Shown one piece after another: positions 25,631 to 34,757 of a DNA stretch of 40,886 bases (positions within the stretch are counted from its first letter, which is position 1; each line of letters starts with the position of its first letter). The stretch is from the NCBI GenBank assembly GCA_029237775.1, contig JAQZBR010000003.1, forward strand, positions 274,599 to 315,484. The letters are read 5' to 3'. The translations under genes were made by a program, and so were the position numbers. The notes beneath the pieces were generated by a model. It made no database searches. It had not been told where the DNA came from and saw only the letters and a list, made by a program, of their open reading frames with translations. The DNA comes from Bacteroidota bacterium. GTDB lineage: Bacteria; Bacteroidota; Bacteroidia; 2-12-FULL-35-15.

Positions 25631-26917
25631 ATGGAAATCATCGATAGAAAAAAAATACCTGCTTTCAATACAATTGATAAGATCGAAATGATCCACGCAA
25701 GTGAAAGAAGGCTTCGTAATAATGTTCCTGTTTACGCTATAAATGCAGGGACTCAGGATATCATAAAGATCGAATTTCTTTTCTCTGCAGGTATGTATCA
25801 GCAAAAGATGCCTTTACAGGCAACTACAGTTAACTCGATGCTGGAAGAGGGGACCTCTACAATGAATGCGGCACAGATCGCTGATGCGGTTGATTTTTAC
25901 GGTGCCTTTCTTGAAGTGGGTGTCGAACAGGATAACGCTTCAGTTATTCTATATACATTGAACAAACATCTCAGATCCACCTTACCGGTGATCGAACAAG
26001 TGATCAAGGATGCGGTTTTTCCTCAGCAGGAACTGGATATTCATCTTCAGAATAAAAAACAAAAATTTCTGGTAAACAACCAGAAAGTGGCTACCATCGC
26101 ACGTAAGAGGTTCAGTGAGCTTGTATTCGGAGAGAAGCATCCTTATGGTATTGATGTTAAGGACAAAGATTTTGAGATCATCAATCGTTCTCATCTTGTG
26201 GATTTTTATCGTTCACACTATCGTTCCAGCAATTGTAAAATCATTCTTGCAGGTAAAGTAACAGAAGATGTGTATACTGCAATCGATGATTTGTTTGGTG
26301 GAAACGATTGGAACGGTGATCAGCTCGCAAAGGTAGGTTCTGCACCGATGCAAACCACAACAGATAAACAACAGTTGGTTTTTAAAGAGGATGCTTTGCA
26401 ATCAGCGATAAGGATCGGTAAACCGATGTTCAACAAAACTCATGATGATTACCATCCTGTGCAGGTATTGAATACAGTCTTTGGTGGATATTTTGGTTCG
26501 AGATTAATGTCGAATATCCGTGAAGACAAAGGGTACACTTATGGAATTGGATCCGGCCTTGTATCTCTGAAGCATGGCGGTTATTTTTTCATTTCAACTG
26601 AGGTTGGCGTAGATGTTTGCAGCAAAGCGCTTGATGAAATATACATAGAGATGGAGCGTTTAAGGGAAACTGAAGTTGGAGCCGAAGAACTGGAACTGGT
26701 AAGGAATTACATGCTCGGTACCTTTATGAGGAATGCAGATGGGCCCTTCGCTCTGGCTGATCGTTTTAAGGGGATACTTGAATATGGTTTGGGTTATGAT
26801 TATTTCGACAGATACATTGCAACCGTTAAAAGTATTTCAGCATCACAGCTAAGAGATCTGGCGAATAAATATTTCGACAAGGATTCAATGATTGAGCTGG
26901 TGGTCGGGAAAAAATAA
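25631..26917 (+). CDS. M16 family peptidase-like protein, non-catalytic partner
   Basis: 428 residues from the ATG at 25631. An in-frame TTG at 25616 would add five residues and has an AAGGG 5 bases upstream, but ATG is preferred. The fold is M16 (NNVPVYAINAG opening, FLFSAGMYQQ, NSMLEEGTSTM), yet the position of HxxEH is replaced by non-ligand residues, so no zinc site exists. The C-terminal half keeps EDKGYTYGIGSG near 303, the Arg/Tyr-type substrate-gripping stretch supplied by the second subunit of M16 heterodimers (family knowledge). It most likely completes the active site of the preceding peptidase. It ends 9 bases before the large surface-protein gene. Confidence 0.84.
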   Translation: MEIIDRKKIPAFNTIDKIEMIHASERRLRNNVPVYAINAGTQDIIKIEFLFSAGMYQQKMPLQATTVNSMLEEGTSTMNAAQIADAVDFYGAFLEVGVEQDNASVILYTLNKHLRSTLPVIEQVIKDAVFPQQELDIHLQNKKQKFLVNNQKVATIARKRFSELVFGEKHPYGIDVKDKDFEIINRSHLVDFYRSHYRSSNCKIILAGKVTEDVYTAIDDLFGGNDWNGDQLAKVGSAPMQTTTDKQQLVFKEDALQSAIRIGKPMFNKTHDDYHPVQVLNTVFGGYFGSRLMSNIREDKGYTYGIGSGLVSLKHGGYFFISTEVGVDVCSKALDEIYIEMERLRETEVGAEELELVRNYMLGTFMRNADGPFALADRFKGILEYGLGYDYFDRYIATVKSISASQLRDLANKYFDKDSMIELVVGKK

Positions 26918-26926
26918 TAATGCCAA

Positions 26927-29900
26927 ATGTTTAAAAAATTATCTCTGCTTATATTCGGCTTTCTACTGTTTATAAACAGGGCAGATGCTTCCCATCTAAT
27001 GGGCGGTGAGATCACCTGGACCTGTCAGGGGAGCGGTCAGTATATTTTTACGATGAAGCTTTATCGTGACTGCAACGGAAATGATTTTTCTTCGGCTGTA
27101 AATCTCGATGTTTCTAATTTTCCCGGACTCACTACTATCACATTAAACTTAATTTCACAGATCGAGATCTCTCCGGTCTGCAATGCCGCGGGACCGGCTA
27201 TCACATGCGCCAATGCAATATCACAACCGAATTGGCCAGCAAGTTCTACACCGGTATCGGGAGCGGCTCAGGAATGCACATATCAGTCTGCTCCAATTAC
27301 CTTGTCCGGTGTGCCACCACCAGCAGGATGGATCTTTAGTTACACGGGTTGCTGCAGAAACGGCTTGATAAGTAATCTTCAAACTCCAAGCGGATATGGT
27401 TATACGCTGCGCGCGATCATGCATTCATTTAACGGACAGAACGCTAATCCTTGTTTTGACTCATCACCGCGGTTTCTCGAGCTTCCAAGTACTGTGATCT
27501 GTCTGGGTAATGCATTTACATATAACCACAATGCTTCCGATCCTGAGCTGGATTCACTTCATTATTCCTGGGCTCAGCCATTGGATGATTACACCGGGAC
27601 CTTTAACCCGCCCGGCAATCCGGTTCCTGTTCCTTTCTCTTCAGGATATACTTTTAATAACCCTTTGCCGGGTACATCGCAAAACTCTTCAAATATTCCT
27701 GCCGTTATAAATCCTTCAACAGGTGAGATTTCCTTTACTTCTTACACGCAGGGAAGTTTTATAACTGTTATAAAAGTGGAAGCATGGAAATGCGGACAGC
27801 TTGTAGGTGAGATCTATCGCGAAATGCAGATGGTTCTCCTCCCTTGCGGTTCGAACTCTTCTCCTTCAGTTGCTTTTACATCCTATGCGGATACTGTACT
27901 TGCTGGCGATCTGGTAAGCTTCACCCTGACAGCATCCGATCCCGGATTTCTTTCCGATGGGATCACTCCTCAAACAATTTCAATTTCGGCTTCCGGAAGT
28001 CAATTCGGAACAGCGTATACGAATGCCTCTGCGGGATGTTCCAATCCACCTTGTGCAACTTTAAGTCCGGCCCCTCCCCTTTCATCTCCGGCCAGTGCGG
28101 CTATTGCTTTTAATTGGCAGACCGCTTGCAGTCATCTGACTTATAATTCGATTTGTAATACACATTCAAACACGTACACATTTGTATTTAAATCGAAAGA
28201 TGATTTTTGTCCTTCACCCGCAGAACGAATTTCAACAGTTTCAATTACTGTACTGGCAAACATTGTCGCGTCTCCATCTCCCAAATGCGTTTCTGTTCTT
28301 CCCTCCGGTAATGTAAACCTGACCTGGGCTGTTCCTTCTGATACGGGATCTTCCTTTAATGCGTATCTGATTTATACTTCATCTTCCTTGAGTGGGCCTT
28401 ATACTTTGCTTGACAGTGTTTTTACATTAAGCCAAAACACTTACACGCATGTGGGAGCAAACGCTAATTCTGCAGTCAGATATTATTATATCAGAACACG
28501 TTCGGGATGCAACGGGCAATTTTTATCGCCAGCTGTTGACACAGTCAGATCAATGTTGTTGAATGTTTCTAATCCTGGAAATGGGACTGCGGTCTTGAAT
28601 TGGAACGCTATCGCCAGTCCTCTCCCGGGATCTTCCTCAGGCGTTTATAAAATTTATAACGAATATCCTGCAGGGGTATGGACATTGACCGGCAGTACAA
28701 GCAATCTTGCATTCGTTGATACTATCTTTATTTGCAGTGCGTCAATAAATTATCGTGTAGAGATAAGTGACAACTCAGGATGTGTATCAGTGTCGTCAGT
28801 TGATGGAGGGAGTTTTCAAAACAGGATCGTACCTTCTACGCCAATCATTGATACCTTAAGTGTAGATGACAATAATGACGCGTTGTTAAGCTGGAACATC
28901 AATCCTTCACCTGATGCGGAAGCTTATGTTGTTTATGGTTTCTCGAGTGGATCATGGCTGCCGATTGACACTGTTTACGGAATCAATAATGTCAGTTTTA
29001 CGAACACAGTTTCTGCTGCAGGTAGCACTGCCGAAGAATATTTACTGGTTGCACTCGACAGCTGCGGTAATGCAAGCCCGCTCGGTGATCCATTAAAAAC
29101 AATTCATCTTGATGCTGAAGCTGACATTTGTTCAAGAAGTGCAATCCTTAACTGGAACGCTTATTCAACGATTGGATCCGGGCTTGCGGGCTACAGGATT
29201 TATGTTTCCACTATTTCTGCTTCCGGTCCTTACACTCTATGGGGAACTGTGGGCCCTACAGTTCTTACCTATACAGTTTCACCACTTCCTCCGCTCTCCA
29301 ATTACTATTTTAAGGTAACGGCCTTTGATGCATCCGGAACTAAAACCGCTTCTTCCAACAGGTATACTTTTTATTCGGGAACTCCGGTTGCACCTCAATA
29401 TTCATATTTAAGAAAAGTCAGCGTTAGCGATCCAGACCGAGTGGTGATTACCTGTCATATCGATACAGCCTCTTCAACCAAATCTTATAAAATACTTCGT
29501 TCTGCAGACACCGTTTCTGCTAATTTTGAAAGCGTGGGGAGTATTCCTGCGAGTAATACCACACCGGTGGTTTTCACAGATATGAATGTGTTTACAGATA
29601 AACTCAGTTATTATTATAAAGTTGTAAATGTTGATAGTTGCGGATATGACGGCCTGACAACGAATATCGGAAGAACAATTCTTGCTCAGGGTGCAGGCAG
29701 ATCAGACCTTACAAATATTATTACATGGAATCAATATGAAGACTGGAGTGGGAATGTAATGTCGTACAATATCTATAGAGGAATCGATGGCGTTTTTGAT
29801 CCTGTTCCAATTGCTAATGTGTTGTATGATAATTCAGGTTCTTATAGTTACACAGATGATATTTCTATGATTTCTTCGGGTCAGGGTGTATTTAGTTATT

Positions 29901-30256
29901 ATGTAGAAGCATTGGAAGGTATGGGGAATGCTTATGGTTTCAGTGAAAACAGTACCTCAAATATTACTGAGGCTTATCAGGAAGCTGAAGTTTATATTCC
30001 TAATGCGTTTAAGCCTGCAGGTTTAAACAATATTTTTATTCCGGTGACTAATTATATCGACATCAGCGATTATGAATTTGATGTATTTAACCGTTGGGGC
30101 CTAAAAATTTTCAGTACTACCGATGTTTCGCAAGGCTGGGATGGAACTCATAAGGGCCAAAAAAGCGGAGTGGGAGTTTATGTGTATCTTTTACGTTTTA
30201 AAACTTCAAGAGGAAATTACATTGAAAGAAAAGGTTCAGTAACTTTAATCAGATAA
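26927..30256 (+). CDS. large secreted multi-domain protein with gliding-motility-associated (CHU_C type) C-terminal domain
   Basis: 1109 residues. Signal peptide 1-21 (LLIFGFLLFINRADA), then the SHLMGGEITWTC and KLYRDCNG opening common to Bacteroidota gliding-associated surface proteins. Cadherin- or PKD-like stretches (about 195-450) are followed by about six fibronectin type III-like units marked by recurring LTW/LNWN/LSWN strands and YKIY/YRIY/YNIY pairs (about 455-1010). The last 85 residues (VYIPNAFKPAGLNNIFIPV, FDVFNRWGLKIF, WDGTHKGQKSGVGVYVYLL) are the CHU_C domain, which can act as a type B T9SS signal (family knowledge). Cysteine pairs occur throughout the N-terminal part. Expected on the cell surface or released; possible adhesin. 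No enzymatic motif is seen. Confidence 0.85.
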   Translation: MFKKLSLLIFGFLLFINRADASHLMGGEITWTCQGSGQYIFTMKLYRDCNGNDFSSAVNLDVSNFPGLTTITLNLISQIEISPVCNAAGPAITCANAISQPNWPASSTPVSGAAQECTYQSAPITLSGVPPPAGWIFSYTGCCRNGLISNLQTPSGYGYTLRAIMHSFNGQNANPCFDSSPRFLELPSTVICLGNAFTYNHNASDPELDSLHYSWAQPLDDYTGTFNPPGNPVPVPFSSGYTFNNPLPGTSQNSSNIPAVINPSTGEISFTSYTQGSFITVIKVEAWKCGQLVGEIYREMQMVLLPCGSNSSPSVAFTSYADTVLAGDLVSFTLTASDPGFLSDGITPQTISISASGSQFGTAYTNASAGCSNPPCATLSPAPPLSSPASAAIAFNWQTACSHLTYNSICNTHSNTYTFVFKSKDDFCPSPAERISTVSITVLANIVASPSPKCVSVLPSGNVNLTWAVPSDTGSSFNAYLIYTSSSLSGPYTLLDSVFTLSQNTYTHVGANANSAVRYYYIRTRSGCNGQFLSPAVDTVRSMLLNVSNPGNGTAVLNWNAIASPLPGSSSGVYKIYNEYPAGVWTLTGSTSNLAFVDTIFICSASINYRVEISDNSGCVSVSSVDGGSFQNRIVPSTPIIDTLSVDDNNDALLSWNINPSPDAEAYVVYGFSSGSWLPIDTVYGINNVSFTNTVSAAGSTAEEYLLVALDSCGNASPLGDPLKTIHLDAEADICSRSAILNWNAYSTIGSGLAGYRIYVSTISASGPYTLWGTVGPTVLTYTVSPLPPLSNYYFKVTAFDASGTKTASSNRYTFYSGTPVAPQYSYLRKVSVSDPDRVVITCHIDTASSTKSYKILRSADTVSANFESVGSIPASNTTPVVFTDMNVFTDKLSYYYKVVNVDSCGYDGLTTNIGRTILAQGAGRSDLTNIITWNQYEDWSGNVMSYNIYRGIDGVFDPVPIANVLYDNSGSYSYTDDISMISSGQGVFSYYVEALEGMGNAYGFSENSTSNITEAYQEAEVYIPNAFKPAGLNNIFIPVTNYIDISDYEFDVFNRWGLKIFSTTDVSQGWDGTHKGQKSGVGVYVYLLRFKTSRGNYIERKGSVTLIR

Positions 30257-30275
30257 CCCTTTAAAAAAAACAATT

Positions 30276-31424
30276 ATGAAGCATTTTTACCAGATTATTA
30301 TGGCTTTAGTATTATGCGTCATTGGCTACGATGTTAAAGCGCAATGCAGCTGTACAACAACCATCACCGGCACAGATGCAGCGAACCATGTCATTGGTTC
30401 AGGCCAGACCCTTTGCATTGCTTCCACCGGTACATGTACAGGTTTGATCACTGTGGGAACCGGTGGAATACTTTGCAACCAAGGAACGATCAATTCAACT
30501 AATTTATGGGTGGCAGGAGGTACACTTAATAACTACGGAACAATTAATACAGACAAGATCCTTGTTTCAGGCCAGGGAGTTTTCAGCAATCGTGCAGTAG
30601 TGACGATGGATAGTTTGTTAGTTACAAATATCTATTCTTTACTGACAAATTATAATAATGGAAGCATCACAGGATTGAGATTAGGTAATTCAGATAATTC
30701 AAGCATTACCAATAACGGAGATATTACAGTTGATTATATGGCGGATTCAATGGCATCATTTACGAATAATGCTACGGGAAGCTTTATAGTGAATATGGAT
30801 TTCGCTAATGCGTATAACAGCGGTTATTGGAATTACGGATATTATAAAGTGTCCCGTGATTTTTATAATTCAACGAACTCTATTTTTGAAATGAATTGCA
30901 TGGGAGTTATTGGCAGAGATTGGTATAATACTGCACTTGTAACCGGTCCAACTTCGGGATGTGGAGGTTTTAATATTTCAGGAGGCTCATATAATACAGG
31001 AACTATTGGATCTGCTTCTACACACCTTGATCTTTGTGATGCAGGAAATCCTACTTTCGGGATTGATGGTCCAGGTGGGACGATAAATTCCACTACCACT
31101 TATTGCAGTTGTTCAAATTCTTGTGTGGCGCTGCCGGCTGGGATAAAAGAAATTGAAACAAGCGAAATTGTGATCGCATCCTTGTACCCAAATCCGTCTG
31201 TTAATTCTGTATCAATAAAAATGAATATTATCAATGCTCAGGCCCTAACGATTGAAATCTTCGATATGATGGGCAAAAAGCAAATGTTCTCTTCTGTAAA
31301 AGCATTTGCAGGTGAGAATACCACATCGCTTGATGTTACTAAATTATCTCAGGGTTCTTACATTCTAAGTGTTACAGATGAGCATAAAAAACAGACGAAG
31401 AAAATTTTTAATGTAATTAAATAA
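30276..31424 (+). CDS. T9SS type A cargo protein with beta-solenoid-like repeats
   Basis: 382 residues. Signal peptide about 1-22 (ending DVKAQ), then a Cys-rich start (CSCTTTITG). Asn/Gly/Thr-rich short repeats follow, such as GTINSTNLWVAGGTLNNYG and SITNNGDITVDYM, which look like a beta-solenoid. The last 80 residues hold the sorting domain: LYPNPSVNSVSIKM near 304-317, EIFDMMGKK and LSQGSYILSVTDEHKK, matching type A CTDs (Por_Secre_tail; family knowledge). It would be exported and attached to the surface by T9SS. No catalytic motif is visible. It starts 20 bases after the large surface protein and ends at a strong terminator, so the two may form one transcript. Confidence 0.82.
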   Translation: MKHFYQIIMALVLCVIGYDVKAQCSCTTTITGTDAANHVIGSGQTLCIASTGTCTGLITVGTGGILCNQGTINSTNLWVAGGTLNNYGTINTDKILVSGQGVFSNRAVVTMDSLLVTNIYSLLTNYNNGSITGLRLGNSDNSSITNNGDITVDYMADSMASFTNNATGSFIVNMDFANAYNSGYWNYGYYKVSRDFYNSTNSIFEMNCMGVIGRDWYNTALVTGPTSGCGGFNISGGSYNTGTIGSASTHLDLCDAGNPTFGIDGPGGTINSTTTYCSCSNSCVALPAGIKEIETSEIVIASLYPNPSVNSVSIKMNIINAQALTIEIFDMMGKKQMFSSVKAFAGENTTSLDVTKLSQGSYILSVTDEHKKQTKKIFNVIK

Positions 31425-31441
31425 TATTATAAGAAAGAAAA

Positions 31442-31474
31442 AACGCCCTGTGATTATTCACGGGGCGTTCTTTT
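31442..31474. terminator. bidirectional intrinsic terminator
   Basis: A 12-bp stem with one G-T wobble (AACGCCCTGTGA at 31442-31453 with TCACGGGGCGTT at 31458-31469) and a TTAT loop. CTTTT follows on the + strand, and an A-rich stretch precedes it, giving a T-rich tail on the - strand. It separates convergent genes ending at 31424 (+) and 31491 (-). Confidence 0.88.
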
Positions 31475-31490
31475 ATAAGGATAATTTTGC

Positions 31491-31895
31491 CTATTTAATT
31501 TCCTTCATCTTATGAGCAAGCATGTTAAAGAAATTTCCCAAAGGTTTTTCAACCATCATCTTTAGCATTGGGTTCATATCCGACTCAAATGTGAGCTGGC
31601 CGACACAATTTTCAGGGCCTTTTTCTTCAAGAAGAACATATAAATGAAAGTCAAAAGGAACCTTACCATTTGATGTAATGGTAATTTTTGAAAAAGGATT
31701 TTTTTCAATGATCTTCATTCCGATCGTAGCCATCCCATTTATAGTGAAAGAGCATTCTTCAGAGCTTGATTGCCAGTTTGTAACCTGTGAAGGCATCAAA
31801 TGCTGGAAATTATTAAAATCGCTCAGGTAGTTGAATATCTTTTCTGCAGAGTTATTGATCTCTACTTTTTCACTTTGTAGTTTTGTTTTTGACAT
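31491..31895 (-). CDS. SRPBCC (START-like) family protein
   Basis: 134 residues with a helix-grip layout: a beta strand carrying KVEINNSAEKIFNYLSDFNNF at the N-terminus, DFNNFQHLMPSQVTNW, long curved strands in the middle (CSFTINGMATIGMKIIEKN), and a C-terminal amphipathic helix ending NMLAHKMKEIK. This resembles the polyketide cyclase/dehydrase or coenzyme-Q-binding subgroup. Members bind hydrophobic ligands; the ligand here is unknown. There is no signal peptide. It lies 21 bases downstream of pyrE on the same strand and is probably co-transcribed with it. The - strand side of the 31442-31474 hairpin would end this transcript. Confidence 0.78.
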   Translation of the reverse strand: MSKTKLQSEKVEINNSAEKIFNYLSDFNNFQHLMPSQVTNWQSSSEECSFTINGMATIGMKIIEKNPFSKITITSNGKVPFDFHLYVLLEEKGPENCVGQLTFESDMNPMLKMMVEKPLGNFFNMLAHKMKEIK

Positions 31896-31916
31896 AAATT
31901 TTGTTGTAAGATGATT

Positions 31917-32573
31917 TTATTCTTTACCAACGAGCTTCCCCCATTCCGCAGGATTCAGGCGCCATTCCTGAAGGGATTTAAGGTCTTTTTCCGTAATATA
32001 TTTGGATTGAAGGGCCTGCTTAACAAGCGTATCGTAATTGCTTAGCGTCAAAAGCTTGCATTTTGCTGTTTTGAAGTTGTCCTCAGCATTTTTAAAGCCA
32101 TACGTAAAGATCGCAGCCATTCCTTTAACTTCGCAACCAGCCTCACGTAAAGCTTCCACAGCTTTCAGGCTGCTGCCTCCTGTTGAAATAAGATCTTCAA
32201 TAACAACCACAGATTGTCCTTTTTCGACAACACCTTCGATAAGATTTGATAAGCCATGTTTTTTAGCCTCGGAACGAATATACACAAATGGAAGTCCTAA
32301 TTCCTGTGCAACAAGAGCTCCCTGAGCAATTCCACCTGTTGCTACCCCGGCAATAACATCCGGCTTGGCATATTTTTCGTTTATAGCATTAACGAATTGT
32401 TGACGAATATACGTCCGGACCTTTGGATATGAGAGAGTTACGCGATTGTCGCAATATATGGGGGATTTCCAGCCTGATGCCCAGGTAAATGGTTTGTTGG
32501 GCTGTAATTTAATTGCCTTAACTTGTAGCAAAAATTCAGCAACTTTTAAGGCAGATTCATCGTTCAATATCAT
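31917..32573 (-). CDS. pyrE: orotate phosphoribosyltransferase
   Basis: 218 residues. Converts orotate and PRPP to orotidine 5'-phosphate in pyrimidine synthesis (family knowledge). The PRPP motif VVVIEDLISTGGSS lies at 122-135. WASGWKSPIYCDNR at 31-44 is the orotate-binding opening, GVATGGIAQGALVA at 76-89 is the second phosphate loop, and RSEAKKHGLSNLIEG at 100-114 is the flexible catalytic loop containing the essential Lys pair. Length is normal. The start is fixed by a near-perfect promoter 4 bases upstream of the ATG. The NUDIX gene is divergent across a 60-base gap. SRPBCC follows in the same direction. Confidence 0.95.
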   Translation of the reverse strand: MILNDESALKVAEFLLQVKAIKLQPNKPFTWASGWKSPIYCDNRVTLSYPKVRTYIRQQFVNAINEKYAKPDVIAGVATGGIAQGALVAQELGLPFVYIRSEAKKHGLSNLIEGVVEKGQSVVVIEDLISTGGSSLKAVEALREAGCEVKGMAAIFTYGFKNAEDNFKTAKCKLLTLSNYDTLVKQALQSKYITEKDLKSLQEWRLNPAEWGKLVGKE

Positions 32574-32577
32574 ACTG

Positions 32578-32606
32578 CAAATATACCAAAACTATGTCTA
32601 AGCAAA
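32578..32606 (-). promoter_or_regulatory. pyrE promoter TTTG-N17-TATATTTG
   Basis: On the - strand, TTTG at 32606-32603 and TATATTTG at 32585-32578 are separated by 17 bases: both Bacteroidota elements match exactly. Only 4 bases lie between the -7 box and the pyrE ATG, so the mRNA is likely leaderless. Confidence 0.75.
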
Positions 32607-32613
32607 GGCAAAA

Positions 32614-32631
32614 TTTAATTAACAAATTAAA
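32614..32631. repeat. 7-bp inverted repeat upstream of the NUDIX start
   Basis: TTTAATT at 32614-32620 and AATTAAA at 32625-32631 flank a 4-base spacer and end 2 bases before the NUDIX ATG. AT-rich; could be an operator or a weak leader hairpin, or chance. Confidence 0.3.
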
Positions 32632-32633
32632 CA

Positions 32634-33242
32634 ATGATTAAGATTACTTCAACAGGGAAAACCATACGCTTGATCAGTAATTATAAGCTTTCTGAACCTT
32701 CATCCGCTTTTATTTCAGTTGAGGTTCTTTCCGCAGAAGAGATGAAAAACTTCTATAATATCCTGATTGGGAGTAATGAAATTGATGAGATAAGGTTTTA
32801 CAATAAAGATGAAGAAAAATTATTTCAGTGGTTTAAATCCATGTTTAAAATCGTAGAGGCAGCAGGTGGGATTGTCAGAAACCCTAACAATGAATATCTC
32901 TTCATTTTCCGAAACGGCAAATGGGATCTTCCGAAGGGTAAAATTGAAAGGGACGAATTAATTAAGGAGGCTGCGATCAGAGAAGTTGAAGAGGAGTGTG
33001 GAATTTCGAAACTTGAAATCATAAAAGAATTGCCTACAACCTATCACACGTATTCAATTGACGATAAAGCTATTTTAAAGCCTACCTATTGGTTTGAAAT
33101 GTCTTCGAGCGATGGCTCCAAATTAGTTCCTCAAACAGAAGAAGGCATAACTGACGTGCAATGGATCAAAAACGGAGATATGAAAAAGGTGAGAGAGAAT
33201 ACGTATGGGTCTATCCTTGATCTTATTGAGGAAATAAAATAA
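32634..33242 (+). CDS. NUDIX hydrolase with extra N-terminal domain
   Basis: 202 residues. The NUDIX box runs from G102 to I124 (GKIERDELIKEAAIREVEEE followed by CGI), with REVEEE carrying the metal-binding Glu residues, so the site is intact. It probably hydrolyses a nucleoside diphosphate derivative (family knowledge); the substrate is not evident. Residues 1-70 precede the core and form an unclassified alpha/beta segment. FRNGKWDLPKGK at 92-103 resembles the diadenosine polyphosphate and nucleotide-sugar hydrolase type. Cytoplasmic. Divergent from pyrE. No exact -7 box was found on this strand in the short gap. It converges with the thioredoxin-fold gene after 67 bases, a gap with no clear terminator. 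Confidence 0.85.
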   Translation: MIKITSTGKTIRLISNYKLSEPSSAFISVEVLSAEEMKNFYNILIGSNEIDEIRFYNKDEEKLFQWFKSMFKIVEAAGGIVRNPNNEYLFIFRNGKWDLPKGKIERDELIKEAAIREVEEECGISKLEIIKELPTTYHTYSIDDKAILKPTYWFEMSSSDGSKLVPQTEEGITDVQWIKNGDMKKVRENTYGSILDLIEEIK

Positions 33243-33309
33243 TTGAATTTGAATTTTAAAACTTAAGTCAAAATTTTCTGCCTTAAGTCCCACAACCCCG
33301 GCCTCCAAC

Positions 33310-34734
33310 CTATTTCTGGTTTTGTTTATTTCCGATACCGTGGAGCTTACTTTTTAATTTCGTAAGATCATAGAATATTTGCTCAATATCCTCTTCAGGA
33401 CTGTCGGCAGGCACTTGAATAAACTTGCCATCCGGGCCGATAAGGAAATAAGTTGGGAAAGCCACTATCTCATAATTCTTTTTTAATTCGCCATTAGAAT
33501 CGTCATATAAAAACAGCCAGTCGTACTTTGGGTTTTTCTGCTGATAATCATTCAGGCTTGCATTTGATTTGTCGGTTGAAACGCTTACGAAGTTGATTCG
33601 CTCTCCATAGGTCTTTTTTAAAGCCGGGATTAATTTCATCTGTTCGCGGCTGGCAGAATTATTTTTATCGAAGAAGATCAGATAAATATACTTCTTGTCA
33701 CGCAACTCGTCAAGATCATGGGTTGTACCGTTTTTGTCAGGAAGCACAAACGAAGGTGCAATAGATCCTTTTTGTAAAGGGGAAAAAGAATTCAGAATGT
33801 TTTGAGCTATTTTCCGGTGTTCAGAGATCGCGCTTTCTGCAGCCATTTGTTGTAGTATAGCTTTGATCCCCGTTTTTTTAAATGATCCGTCATAATATGA
33901 TTCGTAAATGCCTTTAAGAATCACAAGCTCGCAAATGGTATCATTCAAAATAAATGGTGCGCGTTTCATAGCGTTTACTAAAGCCGGGTAACTTCCGCGA
34001 TCATCTATAATGAAATGAAGATCATTGCCATTTTTCGACAAGGCAAAGTTTTGTAGCTTTTCTTTATAGAAAGAATTGAAAAAGGCCATGTATTCCGGGT
34101 GATCATAAAGTACCGGCTTATTCAAAATATACCTTTCAAACAGCTTTTTTTCGCTCATCTTAGTATTGCGCTGCATTGATGCTATTGAATAGTTTATGTA
34201 ATTATTGAAATAAGGGTTGTTGACTGTTGAATAGAAATTATTCATTTCTCTTTTAAATGAATCCAGTGCCGGCTGTGGTGCACGTTTCAGGAACGCAGCA
34301 TAATTAAGAGTAAGGAAATCATCGAATCTTTTGTCATAATCCATGGTTAAAGCGTTGATCTCTGTTTTGCCGCTGAGCTTAATTTCGATCTTCACATCAT
34401 GTTCCGTATTTGGATTCTGATAAGTTGTTGAATCAGGAGGATGAATAATCACTTCGTAGTTGCGTCCCGGTTCAAGAAACATGGAGCAAACATTTTTATC
34501 AATTTTAAGATTGATGAAGTCAATGGTCTTAATATTGAATTCTAACAGGAAATTTCCTGTGGAGTCGATTTCTGATGAGGAGAGTAGTTTTTGTGTGTTG
34601 GAGATCCTGTCATTATAAACCCATAATCCAATTTCTTTTTTTTCATAGGATTTTGCCAGGCCTTTGATTGTTACATTTTGAGCAACTGATAGTAGCGGCA
34701 GAAAAAAAATAAAAAAAAGTTTCAGGGTTTTCAT
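33310..34734 (-). CDS. exported thioredoxin-fold protein (TlpA/AhpC-like) lacking the active-site cysteines
   Basis: 474 residues. Signal peptide 1-18 (FFIFFLPLLSVAQ), an N-terminal beta domain of the DUF4369-like type (about 20-120), a helical middle (130-315), then a thioredoxin-like domain from about 325: APSFVLPDKNGTTHDL, YIYLIFFDKNNSASREQ at 350-366, FVSVSTD, and the cis-proline region AFPTYFLIGPDGKF at 425-438. The usual WCxxC site is replaced by FDKNNSAS, so no disulfide redox chemistry is expected; a binding or scaffold role in the periplasm is more likely. The gene follows coaD by 23 bases and may be the last gene of the lipoprotein-DUF3822-rsmD-coaD run. One isolated Cys (C83) and another near 268 remain. 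Confidence 0.8.
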   Translation of the reverse strand: MKTLKLFFIFFLPLLSVAQNVTIKGLAKSYEKKEIGLWVYNDRISNTQKLLSSSEIDSTGNFLLEFNIKTIDFINLKIDKNVCSMFLEPGRNYEVIIHPPDSTTYQNPNTEHDVKIEIKLSGKTEINALTMDYDKRFDDFLTLNYAAFLKRAPQPALDSFKREMNNFYSTVNNPYFNNYINYSIASMQRNTKMSEKKLFERYILNKPVLYDHPEYMAFFNSFYKEKLQNFALSKNGNDLHFIIDDRGSYPALVNAMKRAPFILNDTICELVILKGIYESYYDGSFKKTGIKAILQQMAAESAISEHRKIAQNILNSFSPLQKGSIAPSFVLPDKNGTTHDLDELRDKKYIYLIFFDKNNSASREQMKLIPALKKTYGERINFVSVSTDKSNASLNDYQQKNPKYDWLFLYDDSNGELKKNYEIVAFPTYFLIGPDGKFIQVPADSPEEDIEQIFYDLTKLKSKLHGIGNKQNQK

Positions 34735-34757
34735 ATTAATACGCTGTACAGCGAAGA

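Noticed and set aside
33243-33309. Terminator between the converging NUDIX and thioredoxin-fold genes
   Set aside because: Only short palindromes (CTTAAGT twice, AAAATTTT) are present; no GC-rich stem with a T tract.
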